In this document: in pieces, positions 24,835 to 33,250 of the stretch | Numbering within the stretch: the stretch's first letter is position 1 | How the letters are laid out: the number at the start of each line of letters is the position of its first letter | NCBI GenBank assembly: GCA_036524675.1 | Contig: DATDBU010000001.1 | Location: 1-54,758 of the forward strand | Direction of reading: 5' to 3' | Origin: DATDAW01 sp036524675 | GTDB taxonomy: Bacteria > Verrucomicrobiota > Verrucomicrobiia > Chthoniobacterales > DASVRZ01 | DNA: 54,758 bases | Translations under genes and position numbers: made by a program | Notes under the pieces: generated by a model | Seen by the model: only the letters and a program-made list of their open reading frames with translations | Database searches by the model: none | What the model was told of the DNA's origin: nothing

Positions 24835-26271
24835 CTAAATTTTTCGGATTGCAATGAGTGTGATGTCGTCGTTTTGGGGCGTCGAGCCGGCGAAGCTCTT
24901 GACATCCTCGGTCAATCTCCGGAGAACCGCCGCCGCTCCCTGGGTCGCACTGGCCTGGATCGCATGGGTCATTTTTTCCATGCCGTACTCCATGCCGTGG
25001 CTGTCCACAGCTTCGGTGACACCGTCTGTATAAAGAACGAGGCAATCGTTCGTCTCCAGACTGACTGTGACGTCGCGGGTGATCCTATCGAAGACGCCTC
25101 CGCTGTCAATTCCCAGGGCCATTCCCGGAGGGTTGAGTTTGCGTACCGAGTGGTCGGTGGCTGAATACAAAACCGGAGCGTCATGTCCGGCTCGCGCAAG
25201 TGTGAGCTGACCGCTCGATTGGCTCAGAATGATGTAGGCCATGCTGATGAACATGTCCTCTTTGATATCGGGGAAAAGCTGCCGGTTGACCTTCTGCAGG
25301 ACGTCAGCAGCTGAAGTATTTCCCGGGGCCTGACTGCGCAGGACGCTCCGACACATGGCCATGATCAGCGATGCGGGGACGCCTTTACCCGATACGTCGG
25401 CGATGGCCACGCCGAGGTTGTCGTCGTCGATATGGATGTAATCGAAGTAATCGCCGCTTACTTGTTTTGCGGGAATATTGATCCCGCTGATCTCGAATCC
25501 CGCGATCTGTGGCGCGCTCGACGGAAGCAGGATTCGTTGAATATCGCGGGCAATATGCAGGTCGTGATCGAGCCGCTTCTTTTCGTTTGCCTCGTAATAA
25601 ATAATGGCGTTGTAGAGTGCGAATGCGGATTGCTCGGCAATCGACTTGAAAACTTCGAAGTCGCTCTGTGAAAACGGCGCCCCCATCGGACCATTGGCCA
25701 CGGCGAGCACCCCCATCGACTGCCCGGCGTAAGTGAGGGGAACAGCTAGGATGGCCGTGGTGTTGAGAGATGAATTTGGAATCCGTGGCAGCGCCCTGGT
25801 CACTTCGTCGCCGGAAATGCAAACGGGCATTTGTTCCAGGAAAACGCCGCCCAGCAGTCCCTCTCCTTTTTTTACGGGGTGCAACCTCAAAAAACTATCC
25901 AGAGCCTGCGGTGTGCTGGAAATTTGCAAAAGGACGTGCTGAGGAATTTCGACCAACGGCGGGCACCCTTGGGAAATAAAAGCGGGCATCAGCTCTTCGC
26001 CGGTCCGATCCACCAGGTAAAGGGCGCCGCCATGGGCTTCCAGGATGCGATTTGCGCTCTCTACAATGAGCCGATGAAGTTCGGCGGTGCGGATATCATC
26101 CGAAAAAGCCTCACCGAGACTATGGAGAAAATCGAAAACGCGTTTTTCTTCAACCCGGATTTCCTCGCGTTCCAGACGCGCTTCTGCGGTCAACTGCCGC
26201 TGACGACGATAAATGAGTATAAAACTGATTACCAGGACGGCAAACAGTACGCCCTCGAGAAACGCCCGCAT
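24835..26271 (-). CDS. Membrane-anchored GAF/SpoIIE-type protein phosphatase
   Basis: The 478-residue protein has one N-terminal transmembrane helix (LFAVLVISFILIYR). A coiled linker is followed by a GAF sensor domain (about 65-225, with AILAVPLTYAGQSMGVLAVAN) and a linker HDLHIARDIQRILLP. The PP2C/SpoIIE phosphatase domain holds the metal-binding aspartates in SGDYFDYIHID, AIADVSGKG and TPQNDDITLI. Such RsbU-like phosphatases dephosphorylate STAS-domain antagonists, freeing or capturing an anti-sigma factor. The STAS gene 36 bases upstream is the likely substrate. The following grpE and dnaJ are 18 and about 640 bases downstream, an unusual coupling of partner switching to chaperones. Confidence 0.9.
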   Translation of the reverse strand: MRAFLEGVLFAVLVISFILIYRRQRQLTAEARLEREEIRVEEKRVFDFLHSLGEAFSDDIRTAELHRLIVESANRILEAHGGALYLVDRTGEELMPAFISQGCPPLVEIPQHVLLQISSTPQALDSFLRLHPVKKGEGLLGGVFLEQMPVCISGDEVTRALPRIPNSSLNTTAILAVPLTYAGQSMGVLAVANGPMGAPFSQSDFEVFKSIAEQSAFALYNAIIYYEANEKKRLDHDLHIARDIQRILLPSSAPQIAGFEISGINIPAKQVSGDYFDYIHIDDDNLGVAIADVSGKGVPASLIMAMCRSVLRSQAPGNTSAADVLQKVNRQLFPDIKEDMFISMAYIILSQSSGQLTLARAGHDAPVLYSATDHSVRKLNPPGMALGIDSGGVFDRITRDVTVSLETNDCLVLYTDGVTEAVDSHGMEYGMEKMTHAIQASATQGAAAVLRRLTEDVKSFAGSTPQNDDITLIAIRKI

Positions 26272-26307
26272 GATGGTGGATGGTATGCCGCAAAGCCCTG
26301 CAAGGCG

Positions 26308-27072
26308 TCAAACGTCTGACGTCGCTTCCTGATGTAAATCGTTCTTCAGGTACTCAAGAACGTCTTTGAAACGCGTCTCGTTTTCGGGTGCGGCTTCAAC
26401 AAGAGCTTCATGGGCCTCGAGCATCGTTTCAGCCGTGTCGGTTTTGGACGGCTGCTGGGTATTCTGGGAAAGCTCCTGCACTCGTGTCTGGTCGAATTTT
26501 TCCTGGAGGCCTTTGGTTTCGATCTCGAAAAGCTGGTCCAACCCAAGGTTTTGAAGAAGGTCGCGGTTGCGGGGATTCAGATTGATGGCGTGGAGAGTTC
26601 CTGTGCCGAGCTCACGCAAGCGCAGGGCCATGCCCGCAAGGGTGCCCATAAACGTCGAATCCATCACCGGACAGTTTTCAAGATCGACTACAAACTCCCG
26701 AAGGCCCCGGTTCATCATTTCCCGCGCAAAATCTTTCATTCCAGAACTGTTCTGGAACGAACCTTTTCCGGCGACTTTGATCCAGGCTATTTTGTTATTA
26801 CAACCGACTGATATGGAAGCGGGCGAGATCACTCTTTCAACGGGTGTATAACGAAAGCGCGAGGCGCTGTCAAACACGGAGGATGTTAGTTGGGTCGGTG
26901 ACGCTGTGTTTTCGGGAGATTCGCTGGCAGGATTCGGTGGGGGAAGAGCGATAGGAGCCGCTTCATTTGGGTTTTGGTTTCGTTTTACGACCGTCTTTTT
27001 TAGGATCGAGCGCCACACTTGGCCGTCTATATCGCATAAACCTTGCCAGCTGGCGCGTCGAATGTGTGTCAT
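26308..27072 (-). CDS. STAS-domain protein (anti-sigma factor antagonist type)
   Basis: The protein ends in a STAS domain of about 110 residues followed by a Gln/Thr-rich helical tail. The phosphorylation site is in ENCPVMDSTFMGTLAG, where the serine after Asp fits the RsbV/SpoIIAA phosphoserine. The N-terminal 70 residues are rich in Pro, Ser and Asn and look disordered. The start is uncertain. An ATG at 27072 is used here; an earlier TTG/ATG would overlap the divergent yceH start, and a later GTG would leave just the STAS domain. With the phosphatase 36 bases downstream it forms a partner-switching pair. The anti-sigma kinase that would phosphorylate it is not nearby. Confidence 0.78.
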   Translation of the reverse strand: MTHIRRASWQGLCDIDGQVWRSILKKTVVKRNQNPNEAAPIALPPPNPASESPENTASPTQLTSSVFDSASRFRYTPVERVISPASISVGCNNKIAWIKVAGKGSFQNSSGMKDFAREMMNRGLREFVVDLENCPVMDSTFMGTLAGMALRLRELGTGTLHAINLNPRNRDLLQNLGLDQLFEIETKGLQEKFDQTRVQELSQNTQQPSKTDTAETMLEAHEALVEAAPENETRFKDVLEYLKNDLHQEATSDV

Positions 27073-27100
27073 TGTGCAAAAGCCGCTCCCATTTTCCCTC

Positions 27101-27739
27101 ATGACGTTGTCCTCAATTGAAATTCGAATTCTTGGCTGTCTGCTTGAAAAAGAACGACTTACGCCTGAAAACTATCCCCTGAGCATCAACGCGCTTACCA
27201 ACGCCTGCAATCAATCAACGAATCGTGACCCCGTCGTGGCGTTTGATGAGAAGGCCGTTGATGACGCGCTATTCGCTTTGCGTGAGAAAAAATTCGCCAC
27301 CGTTGTCTTCGGTGCCGGGTCCAGGGTGCAAAAATATCGCCACAATTTGCCGGACCATTTCGAGTTGACGCGTCAGGAGACGGCTTTGTTGACCGTTTTG
27401 TTGCTGCGCGGACCTCAAACTCCCGGTGAATTGCGGCAGCGGACGGATCGTCTGGCCGGTTTTCCTGGTGGCCTGGACGAGGTGGAGAAGGCACTTGATG
27501 ATTTGGCGGCCGGAGGCGACCCTCTCGTGCGCGTGCTCCCCGCTCGACCCGGACAAAAAGAGCGAAGATACGTTCAGCTCCTGGGAGGAGAGCCCGATAT
27601 GGAAGCTTTGAACGCCGCCATTTCTGTGGATCTTCCTCCATCGACTGCATCTCAACCGACGCGCATCGATCGTCTGGAAGCCGAATTGGCTGCATTGCGA
27701 GCCGAGTTTGAAGCGTTCAAGAAGCAGTTTGAGTCATAA
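27101..27739 (+). CDS. YceH/DUF480 family protein
   Basis: The 212-residue protein starts at MTLSSIEIRILGCLLEKERLTPENYPLS, the hallmark N-terminus of DUF480 (YceH). It has two winged-helix domains, as shown by the repeated L..L..KE/LLLRGPQTPGELRQR patterns, and a C-terminal coiled coil (LEAELAALRAEFEAFKKQ). The fold suggests DNA binding or protein interaction; no target is known. The longer open frame upstream runs over the divergent STAS gene and was rejected. ribBA follows after 117 bases on the same strand. Confidence 0.88.
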   Translation: MTLSSIEIRILGCLLEKERLTPENYPLSINALTNACNQSTNRDPVVAFDEKAVDDALFALREKKFATVVFGAGSRVQKYRHNLPDHFELTRQETALLTVLLLRGPQTPGELRQRTDRLAGFPGGLDEVEKALDDLAAGGDPLVRVLPARPGQKERRYVQLLGGEPDMEALNAAISVDLPPSTASQPTRIDRLEAELAALRAEFEAFKKQFES

Positions 27740-27793
27740 AAGTGTCCTCTGCTGATGGAAATTGACGGACTTTCGGAGTTTTAAAGGGCCAAG

Positions 27794-27817
27794 ACGGCCT
27801 TATCGCGATGAGGCCGT
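27794..27817 (+). promoter_or_regulatory. Hairpin in the ribBA leader
   Basis: The arms ACGGCCTTAT and ATGAGGCCGT pair with one wobble around a CGCG loop, giving a stable 10-bp stem 40 bases before the ribBA start. No T-run follows. A purine-rich AAAAGGAGAC lies between stem and start codon, but about 19 bases from the ATG, further than usual. The sequence does not fit the FMN riboswitch consensus. Its role is unknown; it could be a terminator for yceH or a stability element. Confidence 0.4.
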
Positions 27818-27856
27818 TGTCGGACGCGGAAAAGGAGACTAAGTTGGTCGCCCAAA

Positions 27857-29056
27857 ATGAACCCTACCGTTGATTCAATCGAAGACGCGATCCAGGATAT
27901 TGCCGCCGGGAAAATGATCATCGTCACCGACGATGCGGACCGCGAAAACGAGGGCGATCTGCTTATGGCGGCCGAAAAAGTGACGGCCAGGGACGTGAAT
28001 TTCATGGCGATGCATGCGCGGGGTCTCATTTGCAGTCCGATTACCGAGGAGCGCGCGGCCGAGCTTGGCTTGCAGAGCATGGTTGCACAGAACCGGGAGA
28101 TGTTTCGGACGGATTTTACGGTGACAATCGACGCGGCTGTGGGTGTTACGACCGGTATCAGTGCCCATGATCGGGCGGTCACCATCGACCTGCTCACCAA
28201 TCCAAAGGCAACGCCCGAAAGTTTCGTCCAGCCGGGACATGTTTTTCCGCTCCAGGCACGTAAGGGCGGCGTTTTGCGCAGGGCTGGGCATACTGAAGCG
28301 GCAGTCGATCTGGCGCGTCTCGCGGGGCTTCAGCCTGCAGGGATGATTTGCGAAATCTTAAACGACGACGGCACGATGGCTCGCCTATCGGAGCTGCTTC
28401 GATTCAAGGAAAAACACGGATTGAAGCTGGTAACGATCCGCGATTTGATCGCCTACCGCAGGAAACGGGAAAAGCTCATCATCCGCGAGCAGGTCATCCA
28501 TATGCCGACCGATTACGGCGATTTTCAGCTGTATCTTTACCGGTCCGCGCTCGACGATTCACATCATCTGGCGTTGGTGAAGGGCGTTATTGATCCCCAA
28601 AAGCCGACAATCGTCCGCGTCCATAGCGAATGTCTAACCGGTGATGTTTTCGGCTCGCGACGGTGTGACTGCGGCACCCAGCTTCATGCGGCCCTGAGCC
28701 AGATCGAGGACGAAGGCAGTGGGATATTGGTTTATATGCGCCAGGAAGGCCGCGGAATCGGTTTGGCGGCGAAAATCAACGCCTACAAGCTTCAGGAGGA
28801 AGGTCTCGATACGGTGGAGGCCAATGAAAAACTGGGATTCCCGTCGGATCTGCGCGAATATGGTCTCGGCGCTCAGATTCTGCAGGACCTCGGCGTCGGC
28901 AAGATGCGGCTGCTTACAAATAATCCCCGCAAAGTCGTCGGTCTAGACGGTTATGGCATCGAACTCGTTGAGCAACTGCCCATTCGTTCCGAGCCAAATC
29001 CGCACAACGAGCGGTACCTCAATACGAAGCGGTCAAAATTGGGACACTTGCTGTGA
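27857..29056 (+). CDS. ribBA: Bifunctional DHBP synthase / GTP cyclohydrolase II
   Basis: Two steps of riboflavin synthesis are fused in 399 residues. The N-terminal RibB part (to about 200) makes 3,4-dihydroxy-2-butanone 4-phosphate from ribulose 5-phosphate; its DADRENEGDL loop and SAHDRAVTI block are intact. The C-terminal RibA part opens GTP; its zinc cysteines are at 259, 270 and 272 in ECLTGDVFGSRRCDC, and RQEGRGIGL is the catalytic loop. Both halves therefore look active. ribH follows 170 bases later, past a palindromic repeat. ribD and ribE are not in the window. Confidence 0.97.
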   Translation: MNPTVDSIEDAIQDIAAGKMIIVTDDADRENEGDLLMAAEKVTARDVNFMAMHARGLICSPITEERAAELGLQSMVAQNREMFRTDFTVTIDAAVGVTTGISAHDRAVTIDLLTNPKATPESFVQPGHVFPLQARKGGVLRRAGHTEAAVDLARLAGLQPAGMICEILNDDGTMARLSELLRFKEKHGLKLVTIRDLIAYRRKREKLIIREQVIHMPTDYGDFQLYLYRSALDDSHHLALVKGVIDPQKPTIVRVHSECLTGDVFGSRRCDCGTQLHAALSQIEDEGSGILVYMRQEGRGIGLAAKINAYKLQEEGLDTVEANEKLGFPSDLREYGLGAQILQDLGVGKMRLLTNNPRKVVGLDGYGIELVEQLPIRSEPNPHNERYLNTKRSKLGHLL

Positions 29057-29073
29057 TTTCTTGCGCTGAGGCG

Positions 29074-29157
29074 TAATCGTAATTCTGCTCTTTGGTCTGA
29101 TGGGTCCGCATCTGTCTCCGGGCGAGAAGGGGCTCAATGATCACGATTCCGAGTAAG
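29074..29157. repeat. Palindromic spacer repeat upstream of ribH
   Basis: The right part (ATGATCACGATTCCGAGTAAG, from 29137) is a close copy of the right arm of the thyA-upstream repeat (ATGATTACGATTGCGAG...). The left part begins near TAATCGTAATTC at 29074, a partial inverted partner. As at thyA, the repeat supplies an ATG in frame with the gene that follows, here giving MITIPSK before the true ribH N-terminus. The two loci share no other similarity that I can see. Confidence 0.6.
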
Positions 29158-29226
29158 ATTGTCGGTGGCTCATTGAATCCCGTTTGCAGCGCGCGGGTTT
29201 TTCCTCCACTGTCGTTGCCCACTTGT

Positions 29227-29706
29227 ATGTCCCACGCCCTGCCTGCCCGTCCCCGCGTCATTGCCACAAAGCGCACCTTTGTGATGGTCGCCAGCCAGTA
29301 CAATCCGGAATATGTCCAGGGCCTCATTGATCACGTCAAAAAAGAGCTTCAGGTGCTGGTTCCCAACGCCACCACCACTTTGATTCAGGTTCCCGGTTCG
29401 TTTGAGATCCCTATTGCCGTTCAGGAAGTAGCGCGAAAAGGCGGCGTTGACGCCATCATCGCACTCGGGGTTATCTTTCAAGGAGCAACGGGGCACGCCG
29501 GGCATATCGCTGAGGCAATTACCAGCGGACTCATGCAAATTTCCCTCGCCAATCGGATTCCGGTCATTCACGAAGTACTCACCGTGACCAATGACGAGCA
29601 GGCCAAAGCGCGGTGTCTTGGCGATGAAATCAACCGTGGCACCGAAGCCGCCCGCGCGGCTGTCCGGATCGCCGCTGTCATCAACGACTTCAAAGGCAAA
29701 AGCTAA
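29227..29706 (+). CDS. ribH: 6,7-dimethyl-8-ribityllumazine synthase
   Basis: RibH condenses the RibB and RibA-derived products to lumazine, and assembles as 60-mers or pentamers. With the start at MSHALPARP the protein has 159 residues, the family norm. The motifs VPGSFEIPIAV, ALGVIFQGATGHAGHIAEAI and PVIHEVLTVTNDEQAKAR are the substrate- and phosphate-binding blocks with the catalytic His. An upstream ATG, in the palindromic repeat, would add 30 residues without homology and was rejected. nusB starts 15 bases downstream, the classical ribH-nusB order. Confidence 0.95.
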   Translation: MSHALPARPRVIATKRTFVMVASQYNPEYVQGLIDHVKKELQVLVPNATTTLIQVPGSFEIPIAVQEVARKGGVDAIIALGVIFQGATGHAGHIAEAITSGLMQISLANRIPVIHEVLTVTNDEQAKARCLGDEINRGTEAARAAVRIAAVINDFKGKS

Positions 29707-29721
29707 AAGAGCCACTACGAT

Positions 29722-30162
29722 ATGGGAAAACGCCGGGAAGGACGCGAAGCTGCGATCCAATTTCTTTACAATACCGATCTTAACCACGGTGAAAACGCGG
29801 GTACCCGTGAGGATTTCTGGGATCTGCGTCCTGCCAAACCCAATATTCGCGAGTTTGCCACTACGCTCATCGACGGCGTGACAGCGCATTTACCCGAAAT
29901 CGACGAGCGAATTCAAAAATACGCCGAGAATTATCAGCTCAGCCGCATGCTGGCCGTCGACCGCAACATTCTGCGCCTTGCCATCTACGAAATGGTCTAT
30001 TGCACCGATGTTCCGCCTGTCGTCGCCATCAATGAAGCCATCGAAATTGCGAAGCGGTTCGGTGCCGACGAATCCAGCCGCTTCGTGAACGGCATCCTCG
30101 ATCGCATTAAGTTCGATCTTGCGCGACCGCTCCGGACGGCTGGAAGCGTGAATCGCGATTAG
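29722..30162 (+). CDS. nusB: Transcription antitermination factor NusB
   Basis: NusB binds boxA of rRNA leaders with NusE (S10) and prevents early termination. The 146-residue all-helical protein starts MGKRREGREAAIQFLYN, with the Arg-rich N-terminus that contacts RNA. It ends with LSRMLAVDRNILRLAIYEM and VVAINEAIEIAKRFGADESSRFVNGILDRI, the most conserved helices of the family. It overlaps nothing; ftsY follows after 32 bases. It lies in the operon-like run ribBA-ribH-nusB-ftsY. Confidence 0.95.
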   Translation: MGKRREGREAAIQFLYNTDLNHGENAGTREDFWDLRPAKPNIREFATTLIDGVTAHLPEIDERIQKYAENYQLSRMLAVDRNILRLAIYEMVYCTDVPPVVAINEAIEIAKRFGADESSRFVNGILDRIKFDLARPLRTAGSVNRD

Positions 30163-30194
30163 TGAATGGTGATCGTGCTCGAATCCGCAATTGA

Positions 30195-31040
30195 ATGAGC
30201 AGCTTTTTCAAAAACATCCTCCAAAAATTCACTGGCAAGCCTGTGGATTGGGACGAACTCGAAGAAACCCTCATCCGGTCGGACCTCGGCATCCCGCTCA
30301 CACTCAAAATCGTCGAAGCCCTTCAAGCTCGCCCTGAAAAAATCACCGCGGAAGACGTCGTCGTCGTCGCGCGCGACGAGATCAAACGGATCCTTCCGTA
30401 CGAAAGCCCGCCGTTGAGACCGCTTCCCAACCGCCCCAAAGTCATCCTCATTGCCGGTGTCAACGGGACGGGCAAAACCACCAGCACGGCGAAGCTGGCC
30501 CATTTTCTTAAGTCACGTCGCCACAGCGTGTTGCTCGTCGCCGCCGACACTTTTCGCGCTGCCGCTATCGAGCAATTAGGGGTTTGGGCCGACCGAATCG
30601 GCGTCGAGATGATCAAGGGCCAGTATAATGCCGACCCGGCCGCCCTGTGCCATGACGCCTGGCATGCTGCAAGCAAACGCAACATCGAATTCCTTCTGTG
30701 CGACACAGCTGGGCGTCTGCACACCAAACACAACCTCATGCAGGAGCTCGGAAAGGTGAAGCGAACCCTCGCCAAACTCGATTCCACGGCGCCGCACGAA
30801 AACTGGCTCGTCGTTGACGCCACGACCGGCAGCAATGCCATTCAGCAGGCGAAAGAGTTTCACCAGATTCTCGGCCTTACTGGCGTGATTGTCACCAAGC
30901 TCGATGGAAGCGGCAAGGGCGGTGTTCTCGTCGCTATCCAGAACGAACTTAACATCCCCGCCAAATTCATTGGGACGGGAGAAAAGCTGACTGATTTGGC
31001 CGAGTTCGATGCCGGCGATTTCGTCGAGCGGGTATTGTAA
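30195..31040 (+). CDS. ftsY: Signal recognition particle receptor FtsY
   Basis: FtsY is the SRP-receptor GTPase that brings ribosome-nascent-chain complexes to SecYEG. The 281 residues hold the NG domain alone: an N domain (WDELEETLIRSDLGI), the P-loop AGVNGTGKTTSTAK at about 87-100, DTFRAAA, DTAGRLHTK, TKLDGSGKGG and GTGEKLTDLAEF. The long acidic A domain of E. coli FtsY is absent, as in many bacteria, so membrane binding would rest on the N-terminal amphipathic stretch MSSFFKNILQKF. The reading frame is complete. Confidence 0.96.
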   Translation: MSSFFKNILQKFTGKPVDWDELEETLIRSDLGIPLTLKIVEALQARPEKITAEDVVVVARDEIKRILPYESPPLRPLPNRPKVILIAGVNGTGKTTSTAKLAHFLKSRRHSVLLVAADTFRAAAIEQLGVWADRIGVEMIKGQYNADPAALCHDAWHAASKRNIEFLLCDTAGRLHTKHNLMQELGKVKRTLAKLDSTAPHENWLVVDATTGSNAIQQAKEFHQILGLTGVIVTKLDGSGKGGVLVAIQNELNIPAKFIGTGEKLTDLAEFDAGDFVERVL

Positions 31041-31141
31041 AAAGGTCTCAGGCTTCAGAGGCGGTTTTCAGGGCCTGCTGATAGAGTCCGGGGACGCTTG
31101 AGGCACATTCTATTTTCTGGAAAACTGAAACCTGAACCGGC

Positions 31142-31558
31142 ATGGTCGACCACGACGCCTTCATCGTTCCACCAAATCCTCCCGTTGAGACGGAAAGCAT
31201 CACGCTTTTCGACCGGATCGGCGGAAGGCCCGGACTCAGCCGGCTCATCAAATGGTTCTACGCTCGCGTTCGTTACGATGTGGAACTGGACAACATTTTT
31301 CGTGAACACGTGCATCACTGGCCCAGTCACATCGAGTCGCTCATTGACTTCTGGCAACGCATGACTGGCGGCCCTTCCGGCTATTCCGGCAACCCTCGCG
31401 CCGCTCATCGGCCGCTCGCACTCGAGCCGCGCCATTTCGAGGCATGGCTCTGCTGGTGGGAGCGGAATTGCCGCGAAGTTTCTGCCTCCGCGGGAAGCGG
31501 AGGAAATGATAGCGCTCGGCCATCGTCTCGCCGTCCAAATGCAGCGGCCGGAGTCCTA
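31142..31558 (+). pseudogene. Group III truncated haemoglobin, frameshifted near the 3' end
   Basis: The first 100 or so codons encode a truncated haemoglobin of group III (trHbP/CtrHb). Motifs are LFDRIGGRPGLSRLIKWFYARV, a HHWPSHIESLIDFWQRM segment, and PRAAHRPLALEPRHFEAW with the haem-proximal His. After WERNCREV the frame becomes Ser/Arg-rich and unlike the family. Dropping one T from the GTTTCTGCC at about 31487-31495 restores LPPREAEEMIALGHRLAVQM, a proper last helix, ending at the TAA 31556-31558. So there is a one-base insertion or a sequencing error. The unshifted frame would end at 31612. These proteins bind oxygen or NO. It follows ftsY by about 100 bases. Confidence 0.75.
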
Positions 31559-31615
31559 AAAGACCTGGATTGGAGCCAACCAGTGAAGCGGCGACACGTT
31601 ACAAAATTTTAGTAT

Positions 31616-31969
31616 ATGAAATACGCCAGCTTCGAAGCCATTGCTCAGGCATTGAATGACGCAAACGTTCGCTACCTCGGTGCGGATATCCGGGGGCATT
31701 CGATGCCCTAAAAATCGATCAATTATCAGCCAGAGGCGCCGATCACAGCAGACGACTTTGCAAACCCGGATCTTCGAGAAAGCTGGCGTCGCGACAAAGG
31801 CATGCGCGTTCTTACGATGTAGAGCGATATCCATCGCGAAACACCGGTAGACATTTTTGTCTATGAGCCGTTTGATTTTGACGCGGAGTACGAGGGTGCG
31901 CTCACAGGCGATTCCAACGCGAAATACGCATCCATTCCCGCGTTGATTAACATGAAACAGATGAACCAA
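31616..31969 (+). pseudogene. Broken nucleotidyltransferase (AbiEii/MNT-like)
   Basis: The frame starts MKYASFEAIAQALNDANVRYL, a usual N-terminus for stand-alone nucleotidyltransferases that act as toxins or as house enzymes. The catalytic GG..D.D segment expected directly after is missing, and the frame closes at a TAA soon after. Another frame then gives SINYQPEAPITADDFANP, DLRESWRRDKGMRVL and, past an in-frame TAG where a Trp codon would be expected, SDIHRETPVDIFVYEPFDFD and KYASIPALINMKQ. There is thus an internal deletion, a frameshift and a nonsense mutation. The remnant adjoins a frameshifted small gene that looks like its usual partner. Confidence 0.65.
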
Positions 31970-32201
31970 ACGCCTGATCTGGATCATTTCGACTGGAGCC
32001 GAACCACAATGGGAGGGCTCGGAATTGGAGCAACTTCGCGTCTGGTCCAAGCTTACAATCCGGGAAAGACTTCTGGCGCTCGAAGAGCTGTGCGACCACG
32101 CCCGGCGGACGATCCAATGGCGAACCGAACGCGGATTACCCTACATCGATCCGTACACCAATGAAGTAGTAGTCCCGCCGAAGCCTGTGGCTACAAAATG
32201 A
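31961..32201 (+). pseudogene. Small partner (antitoxin-like) gene, frameshifted
   Basis: Starting at ATG 31961 the frame reads MNQTPDLDHFDWSRTT and then shifts. Continuing one base later, from TGG at 32010, gives WEGSELEQLRVWSKLTIRER followed by LLALEELCDHARRTIQWRT, up to the TGA at 32199-32201. The combined product is about 80 residues, helical and charged. Small proteins of this kind precede or follow nucleotidyltransferases in toxin-antitoxin-like pairs; that role is inference. One extra A in the ACCACAATGG stretch explains the shift. The end overlaps the 3' end of queA by a few bases. Confidence 0.6.
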
Positions 32202-33168
32202 GCATGCAGTCGCCGTAGCTGTAGAAGCGGTAATTTTCCGCGACTGCTTCATGGTAGGCGGCGAGGATTTGTTCGCGGGTGGCGAAGGCGGAGACGAGCA
32301 TCAAGAGAGTCGACTTTGGGAGATGAAAATTGGTCAGCAATTTGTCGACTATCTGAAATCGGTAGGGCGGATGAATGAAGATGCGTGTCTCGCCGGTCTG
32401 CGCGCAGACTTCGCCATTGACCGCGCAGGATTCAAGAACGCGAACGGTCGTGGTGCCGACGGCGAAAATGGATTTGGCGGCGTTGATCTTCGCGGCAGTC
32501 GAAGTGGAAAGTTCGAAACGCTCCGCATGCATGAGATGGCCTGTAAGATCTTCCGTTTGAACGGGTTTAAATGTTCCAGCACCGACGTGGAGTGTGAGTA
32601 AAACGTGCGGAATTTTAGCGAGAATCTCCGGCGTAAAATGCAGGCCGGCAGTTGGCGCTGCGACTGCGCCCGGAGCGGCGGCGTAGACAGTTTGGTAACG
32701 TTCGCGATCCGTTTCTTCTACTTCGCGACCGAGATACGGGGGCAGGGGAATTTTGCCGATCCTTTCGAGGTCGGGCAGGGGGTCGAAACGGATCGTCCGC
32801 GAGCCGTCTTCAGCAACGGCAACCACTTCGCCGGTGCAACCTCCTACGGTCACCGTTTTTCCAACGCGCATTTTACGTCCGGGTTTGACGAGACATTGCC
32901 AAAAGCCGTCTGGTCGCGGGTCGAAAACGAGCAGTTCGATGGCGCCGCCATCCGAAAACACGCGGGCAGGCAGGACCTTGGTATCATTCAGGACGGCAAG
33001 GTCGTTCGGCGTGAGATATTCGGGCAGGTCCGAGAATGTCCGGTGCTCGATTTTTTCGGAATCGCGGTGCAGCACCAGCATCCGCGATTGATCCCTTCGC
33101 GCTGCCGGGTGCCGTGCGATAAGCTCGTCGGGCAGATTAAAATCATAGTCGGAAGTCCGAACGCTCAC
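32191..33168 (-). CDS. queA: S-adenosylmethionine:tRNA ribosyltransferase-isomerase
   Basis: QueA moves the ribosyl part of SAM to 7-aminomethyl-7-deazaguanine in tRNA, giving epoxyqueuosine. The 325 residues include the N-terminal block YDFNLPDELIARHPAARRDQSRML and VLNDTKVLPARV. AAPTAGLHFTPEIL, GTFKPV and the LLTNFHLPKSTLLMLVSAF stretch of the family are also intact. It is slightly shorter than E. coli QueA (356). Queuosine needs GTP cyclohydrolase, and folE2 in this window could supply it. No tgt is adjacent. Confidence 0.95.
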   Translation of the reverse strand: MSVRTSDYDFNLPDELIARHPAARRDQSRMLVLHRDSEKIEHRTFSDLPEYLTPNDLAVLNDTKVLPARVFSDGGAIELLVFDPRPDGFWQCLVKPGRKMRVGKTVTVGGCTGEVVAVAEDGSRTIRFDPLPDLERIGKIPLPPYLGREVEETDRERYQTVYAAAPGAVAAPTAGLHFTPEILAKIPHVLLTLHVGAGTFKPVQTEDLTGHLMHAERFELSTSTAAKINAAKSIFAVGTTTVRVLESCAVNGEVCAQTGETRIFIHPPYRFQIVDKLLTNFHLPKSTLLMLVSAFATREQILAAYHEAVAENYRFYSYGDCMLIL

Positions 33169-33250
33169 AAAGGTGTTTGAACAGAAAGGCCACTAAGAAA
33201 GCAAAAGGGATCGAAAAATTCTCTGCGCCCTTTGTTTTCTCTTGTGAAAT

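Noticed and set aside
27740..27856. FMN riboswitch before ribBA
   Set aside because: The leader is too short and lacks the conserved AGGGGCAGG-type and other junction sequences; only a plain hairpin is seen.
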